Source of the DNA: Methylocaldum sp035627495
GTDB lineage: Bacteria > Pseudomonadota > Gammaproteobacteria > Methylococcales > Methylococcaceae
DNA length: 64,000 nt
Assembly (NCBI RefSeq): GCF_035627495.1
Contig: NZ_DASPLO010000218.1
Location: 51,195-115,194, forward strand
Direction of reading: 5' to 3'
The position numbers were made by a program, and so were the translations under genes. The notes beneath the pieces are model-generated. The model saw only the letters and a list, made by a program, of their open reading frames with translations, did not search any database and had not been told where the DNA came from. Below are positions 23,928 to 33,127 of the stretch, piece after piece. Position 1 is the stretch's first letter. Each line of letters begins with the position of its first letter.

Positions 23928-24890
23928 TCATTCGTAGTACAGGCTGATCGATCCGATGACTTCGTTCTCCTGCGCAGCGCCGAAGCGGTTGTATCCGCCC
24001 AAAATGCCGGTCACACCCAGCGACACCGGCAGCTTGGGAATCAGATAACTCACCTGCAGAATGACATGGCCGAAGGTATTGCTGACGGGCAATTTGCCGG
24101 AATAACACCCGGTGACGCTCATGGCGCTGCCTGGAGGGCAATCGGTCTCCAAGTAGGTATCCCGCGTCCCGTAAAACTTTCCTTCGCGGCGAAAGCTGAA
24201 CCAGCCGAGGGTGGCGTTAAAGTTCAGATTCCAGGGCAGAACCCGGCGATAGTTGAGGGTCCAATAGGTGTCACCCGCGTTTCCCAGAAGGGAATCGTTC
24301 ATCAGCGTTTGCGAGAACAGGCTGAAGTCGCCGTAGCCGATGCCGACTCTGCTTTCCAGGGTCTCGGCGTGGCGGCTGTTGGTGTAAAGATACCCGGTCA
24401 AGCCCCCTATGACCGTGAAATCCCCCAGCGGCAGTTCATAGCCGCCATAAATATCGTGCTCTATCGATTTCTCGTCGTCGAATACGCTGATGCTCCGGTT
24501 CGAGTAGGCCTGGCCCAGGCGCAGATAGGAGTAGTTGATCATGGAACCGAAGTAGCCCAGATACCAGCCGCTGGATAGTTTCAAATCGGCGCCCCATTGC
24601 AAAACCGGATCTTCGGATTCCGGCGCATCGGCGAACTCGTTGCCCAAAGGCTCTCCATTGAAGTAAGTCGTGGTAAAGCCGCGAACGACGTAACTGGACA
24701 CTAGATCGACATGGGCACTCAGGTTGTAGAGCGGGGGCGTGCCGGAGGGAAGTTCGCTTGCGACCGCCGACAGCGCCAGCAGCAGTACCAGAAGCCCGAA
24801 ACCGGCCCGACGCTTTTCCGGGCACAGGAAAATTGAATGAAAAACCAAGTGTCTTTTGTGTCTGTGGATATCGCACGCCGAAGCGGCCAT
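23928..24890 (-). CDS. TIGR02001-type (Gcw_chp) outer-membrane beta-barrel protein
   Basis: 320 residues from the first ATG. A hydrophobic export segment (GFGLLVLLLALSAVASE) lies near residue 45, preceded by a long N-tail that may not be translated; a TTG about 15 codons in would give a normal signal peptide. The mature part begins with the family mark, a strand with SSYVVRGFTTTYF (pattern S-x-YV-x-RG). Alternating strands with aromatic girdles follow, and it ends in the terminal aromatic-rich strand IGSISLYYE. The family is found in gammaproteobacteria; function is not established, though transport or surface roles are assumed. The broken kinase gene lies just upstream on the same strand. 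Confidence 0.8.
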   Translation of the reverse strand: MAASACDIHRHKRHLVFHSIFLCPEKRRAGFGLLVLLLALSAVASELPSGTPPLYNLSAHVDLVSSYVVRGFTTTYFNGEPLGNEFADAPESEDPVLQWGADLKLSSGWYLGYFGSMINYSYLRLGQAYSNRSISVFDDEKSIEHDIYGGYELPLGDFTVIGGLTGYLYTNSRHAETLESRVGIGYGDFSLFSQTLMNDSLLGNAGDTYWTLNYRRVLPWNLNFNATLGWFSFRREGKFYGTRDTYLETDCPPGSAMSVTGCYSGKLPVSNTFGHVILQVSYLIPKLPVSLGVTGILGGYNRFGAAQENEVIGSISLYYE

Positions 24891-24980
24891 CGATTCGTCC
24901 GAGGAAAAAGGCCGCTCACATCAGTGTGCTCCGGGCGGAGCATGGACACCCGCGTCACGGACCGGGGGAACGACGGGTTC

Positions 24981-27813
24981 TCATTGAACAGCGTTCCCAG
25001 TGTCCTCCAATTGGGCGACTTTCTGCCGTACTTCGGTCGGAACAAACGGTTTTTCGATTACCGGGCACCGGGTAGTTTCCAAGAACATCTGCACGTTCGA
25101 GCTCAAGGTATCACCGGTGACGAAGATGACTCTGCGCGCCAATTCCGGCCAGCGGCGTTCGATTTCCCGATACAGCGCCGGACCGTCCATCCCGGGCATG
25201 CGCAGATCGCTCAGGATCGCATCGTAGCAGCCTTTTTCGGCCATCAGGCGCAGCGCCTCCTAACCAGTCTCCGCCACATCGATGCGGTGCCGGTCGTTCG
25301 CCAGGATGTCCGCCAATAAGGCGCTCACTTCCGGCTCGTCGTCGACGATTAGAATCTGTCTTCGGCCGGCGCACGGCTCTTCCGGTCCAGGGATTTCGCC
25401 GTGGACTTCGAGGCTCGTGGCGCGGTGCCCCGGCAGCCGAACGACGAACACCGCCCCGCCCTCGGGTGGGCAAGACACGCTCAAGCTGCCGCCATGGGCT
25501 TCGACAATACCGAGACTCACCGCCAAGCCCACCCCGGTGCCGCTGCCGACCGGCTTGGTGGTGAAGTAGGGATCAAAGATCCGCGAGCGGATGGCTTCCG
25601 GAACGCCGGGACCGTTGTCCGCCACCTCCACCCAAATGGCTTTCGTGTACGGGTCGTGGCAGGAACTGATACGGATGCGGCGGGGTTCGGGCTGGTCGGA
25701 CAAGGCCTGCTGCGCGTTGACAATGAGATTGATGAAGACCTGGTGCAACTGGTCGGCATCGGCGGCGATCTCCGGCAGGTCCGACGCCAGAGCCGTGACC
25801 ACCTCGATGCCGCCGGTGCGGAGGCTATAGCTCAGGATTTCCAGGGAATCCTCGATGATGCGGTTGAGCCGCACCGCAGTGTGCTGCGGCGTGTGCTGAC
25901 GCGCCATCGCGAGAAACGTCTTGACGATTCGGGCGCAGCGTTCGGCGGCGGCGCGGATTTTCTGGGCGGCCGAGAGGGTGGTTTCGTTTTGGGCGTCTTC
26001 CTCCAGCATGATGGCTCGCCCCACCACGATGGACAAAGGATTGTTGAGTTCGTGCGCCACCCCGGCCAGCAAGGAACCCATGGCCGCGAGCTTTTCCCGC
26101 TGGTACAAGCTGTCCCGCTGGCGGGCGATTTCGGCTTCCGCCTTGATGGCTTCGGTGATGTCGCGGGCGTTGACGACGATGCCTTCCACCGAGGGGTTTT
26201 GCAGCTGGTTGGTGGCCGGTGGCCTCGAACACCCGCCATTCGCCACGGCCATGCCGGAGCCGGTACTCAAGGCGTTCGATGGGCGCGTCCGGGTGCTCGA
26301 GCGCGGTCCGATAGGCGTGCGCGACTACTGCCACATCTTCGGGATGCACGATGGCAAAGATGGTCTGGCCGATGTAATGGGCCGGCGGAAAGCCCAGAAC
26401 CGGCTCCACCGAAGGGCTCACGTAGCGGATCACGCCCTCGGCATCGACCACGCTGATGATGTCCGCGGCATGCTCGATCAGAGCACGGAAACGCTCCTTT
26501 TCAACGCGCAGGGCAATGTCCCGCTCCGACACCTTCGCGACCATGTCGTTGAACGCATCGGCCAGTTGACCGATTTCATTGCGCGGATTTTCCAGCCGGT
26601 TCACGTCCACGACAGGCGCCTCGCCGGAGCCGACGCTCCGGATGGCGCCCAGCAGCCGGCCCAGGGGATAAGCGATTTGGCGTCGCAGGATAATGGTCAA
26701 AATCACGAGCAGGAACGCCAGCGACGCGATTCCGCTCCAGAACACCCACTGTGCCGAGCGGAACGCCTGGGCACGGACTAGCGTACCCGGTAGGGTCGAA
26801 GCGAAATACCATCCCGTGCTGGGCAACCGGCTGATCGCATAATACTCGTCGATTGCAGACGCCAACCCGGAACGTGGCAGCGCGCTCGCTTCGGTAGCTA
26901 GCTTCAGCAATGCATCCAGCCGCCGGTCGTGTGCGTCACGGATGTTAAACCCCTCAAAGCCTTCCGAGATCTGTGCCATGTACGACGGGTCAATGATCAG
27001 CCGGCCATCGCCACGGAACACGGTATGACTGGCGCCGGGAATGTCCGACTGGCGGATGCTGGCTTCCAGGTCGTCGAGAATGTCATCGGTGCCGATATTG
27101 GCGATATGCTCATCGCCCAGGTACACGGGCGTCACGCCGGAGACCAGAATCTTGCGATAGGCCGGCTCATAATAGGTGCCTCCCCAAACTGTCTTGCGCT
27201 GGCGATTGTGCTGGGCATCAGCCAGAAAAAAATACTCGCGTTGATCCAACGCATAGTCCGCTGGCGTCTGGTACACCCAGCGCACGTGTCCGGAGCGTTC
27301 GGGATCGTCGTAGCCCATGTTCGCCGGCTCGCTGGGATGCGTGAAGTAGAAGTTGGCGAATTGACTGGTAAAGATTCCCTTATATTTTTCGGACAGATCG
27401 AAAAACAGCATCCAGCGCCGCTTGAACTCCGTATCGGGCTGCACCCGGCGGTGAATCCAGCCGCTGGAATAGCGCTCCACATCGGAGAATTTCTCGCTAT
27501 TGCGCAGTGCGCCGTCCGGATAGCGGCTCATCAGCTCATCGAAACGGCGTTCGGTATCAGGAGAAGGGGGCGCCGTGTAGCGCTCCAGAAAGTCCTTGCG
27601 CACGACCTCATGCAAGCCCTTGAGGAAGGCGAAATGGGATTCGTGGTAGCGGGCTCGTTGCACGGCATAGTCCGTCAGCCGCGCCAGGGCTCCTTGCTCG
27701 ATCTCCCGGTACATCAGGTAATACGGGACGGCACTCGAAAGGGCGACGATGGCCGTCACCCCGGCGGCAATGCGATAAAGCGTGGATCGTGTGAGCGATG
27801 TGGAGATGTGCAT
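24981..27813 (-). pseudogene. Broken hybrid sensor histidine kinase (frameshift plus amber stop)
   Basis: Reading leftward: N-terminal membrane anchor (about 12-32), a long periplasmic sensor region, a second helix (VFWSGIASLAFLLVILTIIL), HAMP and PAS (LIEHAADIISVVDAEGVIRY). The frame is lost after EWRVFEATGH near 26214-26218, where one extra base shifts it. The next frame continues with SVEGIVVNARDIT, HisKA (GVAHELNNPLSIV), HATPase (DNGPGV, GTGVGLAVSLGIVEAHGG) and the start of a receiver (ILIVDDEPE). At 25260-25262 an in-frame TAG stops it, after which the receiver resumes (AILSDLRMPGMDG) to 24981. Two independent lesions make a true pseudogene more likely than sequencing error. It would have paired with the OmpR regulator just upstream. 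Confidence 0.85.
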
Positions 27814-27873
27814 GGTCGCGATGGCTACTGTTTCGAGGCAATCGGGTTTGGTGGATTTCGTTAATCCCTCGCC

Positions 27874-28593
27874 TCACTCGCCGTCGGGCACGAAGCGGTA
27901 CCCTGCGCCGCGAACGGTTTTGATAAAGCGAGGCCGTTCCGGATCCGGTTCGATTTTCTTGCGCACCCGCGTTACGCAAATATCGACGCTGCGGTCGAAA
28001 GGGTCCCATTCACGATTCCGGGTCAGATCCAGAATCTGATCTCGCGACAGCACCCGACTGGGATGAGTGGCGAAAACTTTCAGCAAGTCGAATTCCCCGT
28101 TCGTGATGGGCAGTTCCCGGCCGTTCTCGTCCAGCAGACGATGACTGTCGAGATCCAACCGACAGCAGCCGAGCCGTACGACTCGCGCCGGTACGGCTGC
28201 CGAAGGCGGGTCCGGCTCTTTGACCGAGGATTTGGTACGGCGCAGCACGCTTTTGATCCGCGCCACGAGCTCACGGGGGTCGCACGGTTTGGCGAGGTAG
28301 TCGTCGGCCCCCATTTCCAAGCCGACGACTCGATCCACCAAGGAGTCGGCTGCGGTAAGCATAATGACGGCCAGGGTATGGTTTTCTCGAATATGGCGGG
28401 CGAGGCTCAGCCCATCTTCGCCCGGCATGGTGATATCCAACACCGCAAGATCGATGGGTTCCCTCCCGATAAGTTCACGCGCCTTTACGGCCGATTCGGC
28501 CTGCCAAACCTGAAATCCGTGCTTGCCGAGATATTCGGCCAACATCTCGCGGATGCACGATTCGTCGTCCACCACCAAAATACTGCCATTCAT
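27874..28593 (-). CDS. OmpR-family two-component response regulator
   Basis: 239 residues. The receiver has phosphoacceptor Asp53 (LAVLDITMPGEDGLSL), MLTAAD and the Lys in YLAKPCDP. The C-terminal winged helix shows the OmpR/PhoB signature ELPITNGEFDLLKVFATHP and VDICVTRVRKKIEPDPERPRF with VRGAGYRFVP. ATG 28593 is chosen because GGAG lies about 9 bases upstream and the protein starts directly at the receiver; the frame runs on to 28671. It lies 60 bases upstream of a disrupted kinase gene, so it may be orphaned or use another kinase. Targets unknown. Confidence 0.93.
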   Translation of the reverse strand: MNGSILVVDDESCIREMLAEYLGKHGFQVWQAESAVKARELIGREPIDLAVLDITMPGEDGLSLARHIRENHTLAVIMLTAADSLVDRVVGLEMGADDYLAKPCDPRELVARIKSVLRRTKSSVKEPDPPSAAVPARVVRLGCCRLDLDSHRLLDENGRELPITNGEFDLLKVFATHPSRVLSRDQILDLTRNREWDPFDRSVDICVTRVRKKIEPDPERPRFIKTVRGAGYRFVPDGE

Positions 28594-28889
28594 ATTCTCA
28601 ACTCCGCTTAACCCAAAATCCGACGGAGATCGGCAATCGGCTAAATTGCACCGGAACTGCAATCGCAACACAGGCTAACATCCAGCCTATCTATGCTATC
28701 CCACAAAATGTCGCCCATGCGCATGGCCGATCGCCCTAAGAAGCTGTTTTCAAACGCCATGAGCACCTATTCCGGATAGGACAGGGTAACGAGTGTAGGA
28801 ATGCTTTCTGTAAAAACTTATGCTTCTCTGACTTCCTTTTGTCGCATCGGACAACCCGAGGTTTTCTGGGCCAACCGCCGCCCATTTCA

Positions 28890-30980
28890 TCAATCCCTCA
28901 CCCAGTCCTCGATCAGCCGGCTCGGGATGTGCGGCGATTCGCTGAGCGGCGGATGGGGCTTCCTGGCCAGAATAAGCCCGCAGACTCGCAGCGTATCCGC
29001 GGCCAAGATCCAGGAGACGGCCAGGAACAGCGCGGTCAAACCGGCGTCGAGATAATCGTTGAAAATGAGCTGCGGTGCCTTGGCGGCTTGATCCGCGGGC
29101 AAAAGGCCCGCCGCCAGCTTGTCGCTTAAATCCCGGGCGTGAGCCAGAAAGCCGATCCGAAGCTCCGGGCTGAACAGTTTCTCCCATGCGGCCGAGGTGG
29201 TGACGATCAGGAGCCACGCCAGCGGCATACCGGTCACCCAAGCGAAACGAAGCTTCCCCGTTTTGACCAGGATGGTCGTGGCCACGCAGAGGGCGATCCC
29301 CGCCAGCATCTGGTTGGCGATGCCGAACAAGGGCCACAAGCTGTTGATGCCGCCCAAGGGGTCGATGACGCCGATGTAGAGCAGATAACCCCAACCGGCC
29401 ACCACTAGCCCGGACGTCAGAATTACGCCCGGATACCAGGAGGTCCGCCCGAGCGAAGGCACCCAATTGCCCAGCACGTCCTGCAACATGAAGCGGGCGA
29501 CGCGGGTGCCAGCGTCCAAGGTCGTGAGAATGAACAGTGCCTCGAACATGATGGCGAAGTGGTACCACAAGGACAAAAGCCCTTGCCCGAAAGCGCTGGC
29601 GAAAAGGCTGGCCATGCCGACCGCCAAGGATGGTGCGCCGCCGGTGCGGGCGAACAGGGTGGATTCTCCCATTTGCTGTGCCAGTGCGTACATTTGTCCA
29701 ACGGTTACGGGAAAGCCCCAGGCGGTAATCTTCGCGGCCGCCTCCGCCGCCTCCTTCCCTACCACGCCCGCCGGGCTGTTGATAGCGAAATAGACGCCGG
29801 GATCGAGCACCGTCGCCGCCACCATGGCCATGATGGCCACGAAGGATTCCATCATCATCGCCCCATAGCCGATGAAACGGGCGTCGGCCTCATTGGCCAG
29901 GAGCTTGGGCGTGGTGCCCGACGAGATCAGCGAGTGAAAGCCGGAAATGGCGCCGCAAGCGATGGTGATGAAAACGAACGGGAACAGCTTGCCGCCGAAA
30001 ATGGGGCCGGTGCCGTCGACGAACCGGGTCAGGGCCGGCATTTTCACTTCGGGATGAAGGATGACAATGGCCACCGCCAAAGCCCCGATCGTTCCCAGTT
30101 TCATAAATGTGGACAGGTAGTCGCGCGGAGCCAGAAGCAGCCATACGGGCAACACGGCCGCGGCGAAGCCGTAGGCGATAACCATCAGCGCCAGTTGCGG
30201 GCCGTCGTAGTCGAACCAGTCACGGAAGCCCGCCATGCCGTCGACGACACCGCCGCCCCAAACCGAAAACAGCAGCAATCCGACCCCGAGCACCGTCGCC
30301 TCGATTACCCGTCCAGGCCGTAGCTTGCTCATGTAGACGCCGATGAGCATGGCGATGGGAATGGTCGCGCCCACCGTGGACGTGGCCCAGGGACTATGCT
30401 TCATGGCGTTTACCACCACCAGGCCCAGCACCGCGATAAGGATGATCATGATGCACATGACGCCCAGCAGCGCCGCGTTGCCGCCGATGGGACCGAGCTC
30501 GTCGCGCGCCATCTGGCCGAGCGAGCGCCCGTCGCGCCGGATCGAACAGAAAAGAATCACGAAATCCTGCACGCAGCCGCCGATGACGGCCCCGATCAAA
30601 ATCCACAGAGTGCCGGGCAGATAACCGAACTGCGCCGCGAGGGTCGGGCCGATTAAAGGCCCGGGGCCGGCGATGGCGGCGAAGTGATGTCCGAATACAA
30701 CCCAACGATTGGTGGGCACGAAATCGCGCCCGTCGTTTAAGCGCTCCGCCGGTGTCGCCCGCGTGCCGTCCAGGCCCAAAACCTTGGCCGCGACGAAAGC
30801 GCTGTAGAAGCGATATCCCAAGGCATAGACGCAAACCGCGGCCGTCACGAACCACAGGCTGTTGACGCTTTCCCCCCGGTTCAAGGCGATGCCGCCCAGC
30901 GCCGCCGCCCCGATCAGCGCCACCAAGAGCCAAGTTATCGAGCTCTGAATACTCGACCTTCGTTCTGTTATTTTTCTCAT
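28890..30980 (-). CDS. cstA: CstA-family carbon starvation protein / pyruvate transporter
   Basis: 696 residues with about 16-18 membrane helices. In E. coli, CstA and BtsT take up pyruvate, and CstA is also linked to peptide use under carbon starvation. The N-terminal CstA core is clear: DFVPTNRWVVFGHHFAAIAG, GPGPLIGP, GGCVQDF and the later ISGFHSLISSGTTPK. The C-terminal DUF4161-type part (LWPLFGIANQMLAGIAL) is also present. ATG 30980 has AGGAGA 5 bases upstream; an in-frame ATG at 31115 would add 45 residues of no family character. Divergent from a chemoreceptor gene across a 354-base gap. Confidence 0.95.
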   Translation of the reverse strand: MRKITERRSSIQSSITWLLVALIGAAALGGIALNRGESVNSLWFVTAAVCVYALGYRFYSAFVAAKVLGLDGTRATPAERLNDGRDFVPTNRWVVFGHHFAAIAGPGPLIGPTLAAQFGYLPGTLWILIGAVIGGCVQDFVILFCSIRRDGRSLGQMARDELGPIGGNAALLGVMCIMIILIAVLGLVVVNAMKHSPWATSTVGATIPIAMLIGVYMSKLRPGRVIEATVLGVGLLLFSVWGGGVVDGMAGFRDWFDYDGPQLALMVIAYGFAAAVLPVWLLLAPRDYLSTFMKLGTIGALAVAIVILHPEVKMPALTRFVDGTGPIFGGKLFPFVFITIACGAISGFHSLISSGTTPKLLANEADARFIGYGAMMMESFVAIMAMVAATVLDPGVYFAINSPAGVVGKEAAEAAAKITAWGFPVTVGQMYALAQQMGESTLFARTGGAPSLAVGMASLFASAFGQGLLSLWYHFAIMFEALFILTTLDAGTRVARFMLQDVLGNWVPSLGRTSWYPGVILTSGLVVAGWGYLLYIGVIDPLGGINSLWPLFGIANQMLAGIALCVATTILVKTGKLRFAWVTGMPLAWLLIVTTSAAWEKLFSPELRIGFLAHARDLSDKLAAGLLPADQAAKAPQLIFNDYLDAGLTALFLAVSWILAADTLRVCGLILARKPHPPLSESPHIPSRLIEDWVRD

Positions 30981-31334
30981 TGCTCTCCTATCCGAAATAG
31001 CCGAGCCAAATGGCTTAAAAATGTGCCATAGGATAAGGCCAAAGCCGTTAAAGCGTGAATTTCGGGTGTGCCTGTTTGTGAAAGAACCCCGGTATTTCCC
31101 GTCCGACTCCGGCACTTTCCGTTAAGAGCGATACAACGCTTCTGCATCTAATGGCCGGATCTTACGGCTATCTGATGAAAGCGGATTAGCTCGAACCCTG
31201 CGCGCGCCTTGCGGTCAGCGTGGCCAGGCTGCCGCCATGCCCGGCATTTCCCAAAATTGTCACAATTTCGTGACATATTTCATCGACCCTTCCACTGGCG
31301 TCCAGCAGCACTGTTTTACCTAAACGTCTCGTTC
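30981..31334. other. Divergent intergenic region between cstA and a chemoreceptor gene
   Basis: No protein-like frame. The region must hold two divergent promoters. The only clear structured signal is the TGTCAC-N6-GTGACA palindrome at 31258-31275, listed separately. Confidence 0.4.
31258..31275. promoter_or_regulatory. Candidate operator palindrome TGTCAC-N6-GTGACA
   Basis: A perfect 6-base inverted repeat around AATTTC, 59 bases before the chemoreceptor ATG and 277 bases before the divergent cstA start. Size and spacing resemble dimeric CRP/FNR-type sites, but the half-site is not the CRP TGTGA. The binding protein is unknown. Confidence 0.4.
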
Positions 31335-32951
31335 ATGACTTTCAAGCAAAAAATTTTTCTCTCTGCCATCGTCAGTTTTTTGTGTGTCGCTCTAATTACC
31401 GGGCTCGCCTGTTGGGGGCTGCTGGTACAGTCCGACAGCGTCGCTAAGTTGCACTTAAAGATACAGGCACTGAAAAGCAGTGCCGAGGCGGATCGACTGC
31501 ATCACGGGTTGTTCGGCGTGGTGAGCCGTGCCTTATTGCTGGATCCGAACGCGACATCGGAAGAGCGCGAAGCTATTCCGAAAGCGCTGCGGGAAAATAC
31601 CGAGCAACTGCGGCAGTACGTCTCGTCGCTGAGCACCTACAATCTTCCCGAAGCGGCCGTACGCGAACTGGATGCGGTCAAGCCTCTGCTCGATCTCTAC
31701 GAGTTTGACGCCAATCTGCTGGTTTCGAAGGCATTATCCGATGCGGAGACGCACCGTAATCTTCCTCCCGATTTTCTGGGCACGTTCCGGGAAATCGAGA
31801 CCAAACTCACGGCCTTGTCCGGCATGATCGAAAACGCGGCGAACGAGGCCAGCGCCGAAGCCGACCGGTCGAAGGAAAAAACGCTGACGATGCTGATGGC
31901 CTTTGGACTCGCGACTTTGGTCTTGTCGATACTTTCTTGTATCTACCTGTACCGAGGCGTTTATCTGCCCTTGCGGAAGGTCGCCGACCATTTCGCGGCC
32001 ATTAGCCGAGGCACCAGTGACTTAACCATTCGCCTGAATGATCAAGGCCGAAACGAAGTCGCCTCGATTGCCGCCAGCTTTAACCGCTTTGCGGCCAAGC
32101 TCCAGGACACCTTGCACCAACTGCTGGAATGCAGCGAGAAAATCACCGAAGAATCCAAACACTTGCTGGAAGTCAGCGATTCTGCGAGACAAGGTGTCCA
32201 GCAACAGCAGGGTGGAATACACCATTTGGTTGCGGCCGTAGAACAGATCACGGTCGCGATTCAGGAGGTCGCGCGCACGGCGCATATCACGGCTGAGGCC
32301 GTTCAGGAGACGAACCAAGAAACGCGGGATGCCAAGCAGACCGTAGACCGGGCGACGGCAGCGATCGACGCTTTGGCTAGCAATATGGGTAAAGCTACCG
32401 AAGTCGTCGGCACCTTGGAGCAACAGACCGAACGCATCGGCGCCGTTTTGGACGTGATACGCCATATCGCCGATCAAACCAACTTGCTGGCCCTTAACGC
32501 CGCCATCGAAGCCGCGCGAGCCGGCGAATCGGGACGCGGCTTTGCCGTCGTCGCCGAAGAAGTCCGAAGCCTGGCAAGCAAAACCCAGCAATCGACCGCC
32601 GAGATTCAAGCCACCATCGAACAGCTTCAAGCGGAAGCGAAATCCGCGGTCCAGGCGATGGAGGACGGCCGTAATCAAATGGCAGTAACCGTAATCGAGG
32701 CCGGCAAGGCGGGTGAAGCCCTGGCGCGAATCACCGAGATGATCGGCCAGCTCACCGATATGAATACTCAGGTCGCCAGCGCCGCCGAGCAACAAACGGC
32801 AGTCGTCGGCGACATCAATCGAAACATCGTCGCCATCGGACGCATCTGCAACTCCACCGCGGAGGGCGCGACCCGGTCCGCTCAAGCGGCCCGCGACTTG
32901 TCGCTGACCGCCGGTTCCATGAACCGTGTAACCGGGTTGTTCAAGGTCTGA
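31335..32951 (+). CDS. Methyl-accepting chemotaxis protein with periplasmic sensor
   Basis: 538 residues. TM1 is at about 8-30 (FLSAIVSFLCVALITGLACWGLL), followed by a helical periplasmic domain of about 160 residues and TM2 (LMAFGLATLVLSILSCIYLYRG). A HAMP domain (PLRKVADHFAAISRG) and the coiled signalling domain come next. The tip IRHIADQTNLLALNAAIEAARAGESGRGFAVVAEEVR is the conserved CheA/CheW contact. ATG 31335 gives a normal inner-membrane start; an upstream in-frame ATG at 31209 adds non-family residues. No SD-like sequence is evident. A single-gene unit away from the che genes at 57-64 kb; ligand unknown. Confidence 0.93.
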   Translation: MTFKQKIFLSAIVSFLCVALITGLACWGLLVQSDSVAKLHLKIQALKSSAEADRLHHGLFGVVSRALLLDPNATSEEREAIPKALRENTEQLRQYVSSLSTYNLPEAAVRELDAVKPLLDLYEFDANLLVSKALSDAETHRNLPPDFLGTFREIETKLTALSGMIENAANEASAEADRSKEKTLTMLMAFGLATLVLSILSCIYLYRGVYLPLRKVADHFAAISRGTSDLTIRLNDQGRNEVASIAASFNRFAAKLQDTLHQLLECSEKITEESKHLLEVSDSARQGVQQQQGGIHHLVAAVEQITVAIQEVARTAHITAEAVQETNQETRDAKQTVDRATAAIDALASNMGKATEVVGTLEQQTERIGAVLDVIRHIADQTNLLALNAAIEAARAGESGRGFAVVAEEVRSLASKTQQSTAEIQATIEQLQAEAKSAVQAMEDGRNQMAVTVIEAGKAGEALARITEMIGQLTDMNTQVASAAEQQTAVVGDINRNIVAIGRICNSTAEGATRSAQAARDLSLTAGSMNRVTGLFKV

Positions 32952-33127
32952 CGCTATCGTTGGGCGGGCAGCCTCGACACTTAGAAACCATCCCGAGCGG
33001 CCAACCCTTCCACAGGTTCAGGTCGAACGGCCTACCGGGATAGATTCTTAGACGGATTTGCCGCCCCGCGTCGGATCAACCTGAAATCCGAGGCTATTTT
33101 GCGTTTATATCTCAGCGAGACAATCCC

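Noticed and set aside
25260..25262. TAG as a recoded (pyrrolysine-type) codon in the kinase
   Set aside because: A separate frameshift breaks the same gene and no recoding genes are seen, so simple decay is more likely.
27608..28009. 133-residue frame between the broken kinase and the OmpR regulator
   Set aside because: It overlaps both real genes in another phase and has shadow-type arginine-rich composition.
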